From contig CAMBXJ010000041.1 of assembly GCA_945871455.1 (NCBI GenBank), positions 1-15,895 on the forward strand: a stretch of DNA of 15,895 bases, in the 5' to 3' direction. Numbering within the stretch: position 1 is the stretch's first letter; the number at the start of each line of letters is the position of its first letter. Below are positions 15,335-15,895 of the stretch, one piece after another. The stretch is from Asaia bogorensis (GTDB lineage: Bacteria; Pseudomonadota; Alphaproteobacteria; Acetobacterales; Acetobacteraceae). Made by a program: the position numbers and the translations under genes. The notes beneath the pieces are model-generated. The model made no database searches. It was not told where the DNA came from and saw only the letters and a program-made list of their open reading frames with translations.

Positions 15335-15895
15335 ACGAACCACGTCTCTTGCGGATGCGGCAGCGGGCAGCATTTCATCGGTTACCAGCTTCGAGTTCGC
15401 TACGACCTCCAGCAACGCAAGACCGACCCGGCCCTCGGCGAAGCCCTTGGTGATGCCGCGGGCCCGGGTCAACGCTGCCACATCGGCGGGCGCCGTGGCG
15501 GCGATTTCCATCAGCACCTCGTCCTTCAGCAGACGTTGGCGCGGAATGTTCACGCGCTGGGCCTCGCGCTCCCGCCATGCCGCCAGGGTTTTTACCAGGC
15601 CGAGGAAGCGCCTGTTGTTGCTGCGAGGACGCAATTTCTCCCACACGGTGTCGGGGTCGGGCCGATAGGTGGCGGGATTGGTGAGCACGCTCATTTCTTC
15701 CGCTACCCAGTCAAGTCGTCCGTCGGCATCCAGTCGAACGCACAGGCGCTTGTAGACCTCCCGCAGATGGGTGACATCGGCGGCCGCGTAAGTGATCTGC
15801 GCCGGTGACAAAGGGCGCGCGGACCAGTCGCTGAACCGATGCGCCTTGTCTATGGACCCGCCGGTCAGGCCGGAAACGAGGGAATCGTAGCCGAC
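15083..15895 (-). CDS. rnd: Ribonuclease D, 5' end cut by window
   Basis: 270 C-terminal residues are visible and the frame is open to the last base, so the gene continues outside. SDWSARPLSPAQITYAAADV contains the Exo III motif YxxxD (visible residues 36-40) of DEDDy 3'-5' exonucleases; the first two Exo motifs lie beyond the edge. It is followed by EMSVLTNPATY, a typical RNase D linker, and by HRDC-like helical segments (RPRSNNRRFLGLVKTLAAWR, then PRQRLLKDEVLMEIA). The family trims tRNA 3' ends in the cytoplasm. A response regulator follows 68 bases downstream. The last 83 codons are duplicated as a fragment at 13819-14070. Confidence 0.92.
   Translation of the reverse strand, partial: VGYDSLVSGLTGGSIDKAHRFSDWSARPLSPAQITYAAADVTHLREVYKRLCVRLDADGRLDWVAEEMSVLTNPATYRPDPDTVWEKLRPRSNNRRFLGLVKTLAAWREREAQRVNIPRQRLLKDEVLMEIAATAPADVAALTRARGITKGFAEGRVGLALLEVVANSKLVTDEMLPAAASARDVVRPSAALVSLLKVLLAAKCENFSVAPRLVASSDDIDRLAVEDEPDVAALHGWRRDIFGNDALALKRGEIALGVDGRRVRLIAVGA

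Overview
The window looks like chromosomal DNA from a high-GC alphaproteobacterium. The Acetobacteraceae/Rhodospirillales type of codon use and intergenic palindromes points that way, but no marker gene settles the genus. Most of it is metabolic and housekeeping sequence. No transposase, integrase, phage gene or CRISPR array is visible.

Layout. (1) 1-1286: the 3' part of a family 2 glycosyltransferase, then a gene-free stretch with hairpins, an imperfect long inverted repeat and a tandem array of 15-bp units. (2) 1287-2826, minus strand: two short-chain dehydrogenases in an operon. The promoter-proximal one lacks most of the usual catalytic residues. (3) 2827-4197: about 1 kb without a recognisable intact gene, with several hairpins, then the frameshifted C-terminal remnant of a TPR/GT9-like glycosyltransferase. 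(4) 4198-5856, minus: a thiamine-diphosphate enzyme of the 2-hydroxyacyl-CoA lyase/oxalyl-CoA decarboxylase group. (5) 6330-9532, plus: a tight leuC-leuD-leuB operon for leucine biosynthesis, followed by tRNA-Arg(ACG) with its own promoter-like sequence. (6) 10012-10842, plus: an alpha/beta hydrolase of the cofactor-free haloperoxidase type, convergent with (7) 10919-12571, minus: an acetolactate-synthase-like ThDP enzyme. (8) 12893-15895, minus: ribonuclease D (3' part) followed by a response regulator, and a second diverged copy of the block made of the rnd 3' end plus the regulator.

The most notable feature is this last region. A block of about 1.16 kb, holding the last 83 codons of rnd, the 68-bp spacer and a whole response regulator gene, occurs twice in tandem at a constant offset of 1264 bp with no net length change. 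The copies have diverged mainly at synonymous positions, even in the rnd fragment, which has no obvious means of being translated. This suggests the copies diverged while both were parts of intact loci (for example, acquisition of a relative's allele). The downstream regulator has Arg where the receiver-domain Thr/Ser switch should be.

The leuCDB operon performs the isomerase and dehydrogenase steps from 2-isopropylmalate to 2-oxoisocaproate; leuA is not in the window. The two ThDP enzymes, two SDRs and the hydrolase are separate units whose substrates cannot be read from sequence.
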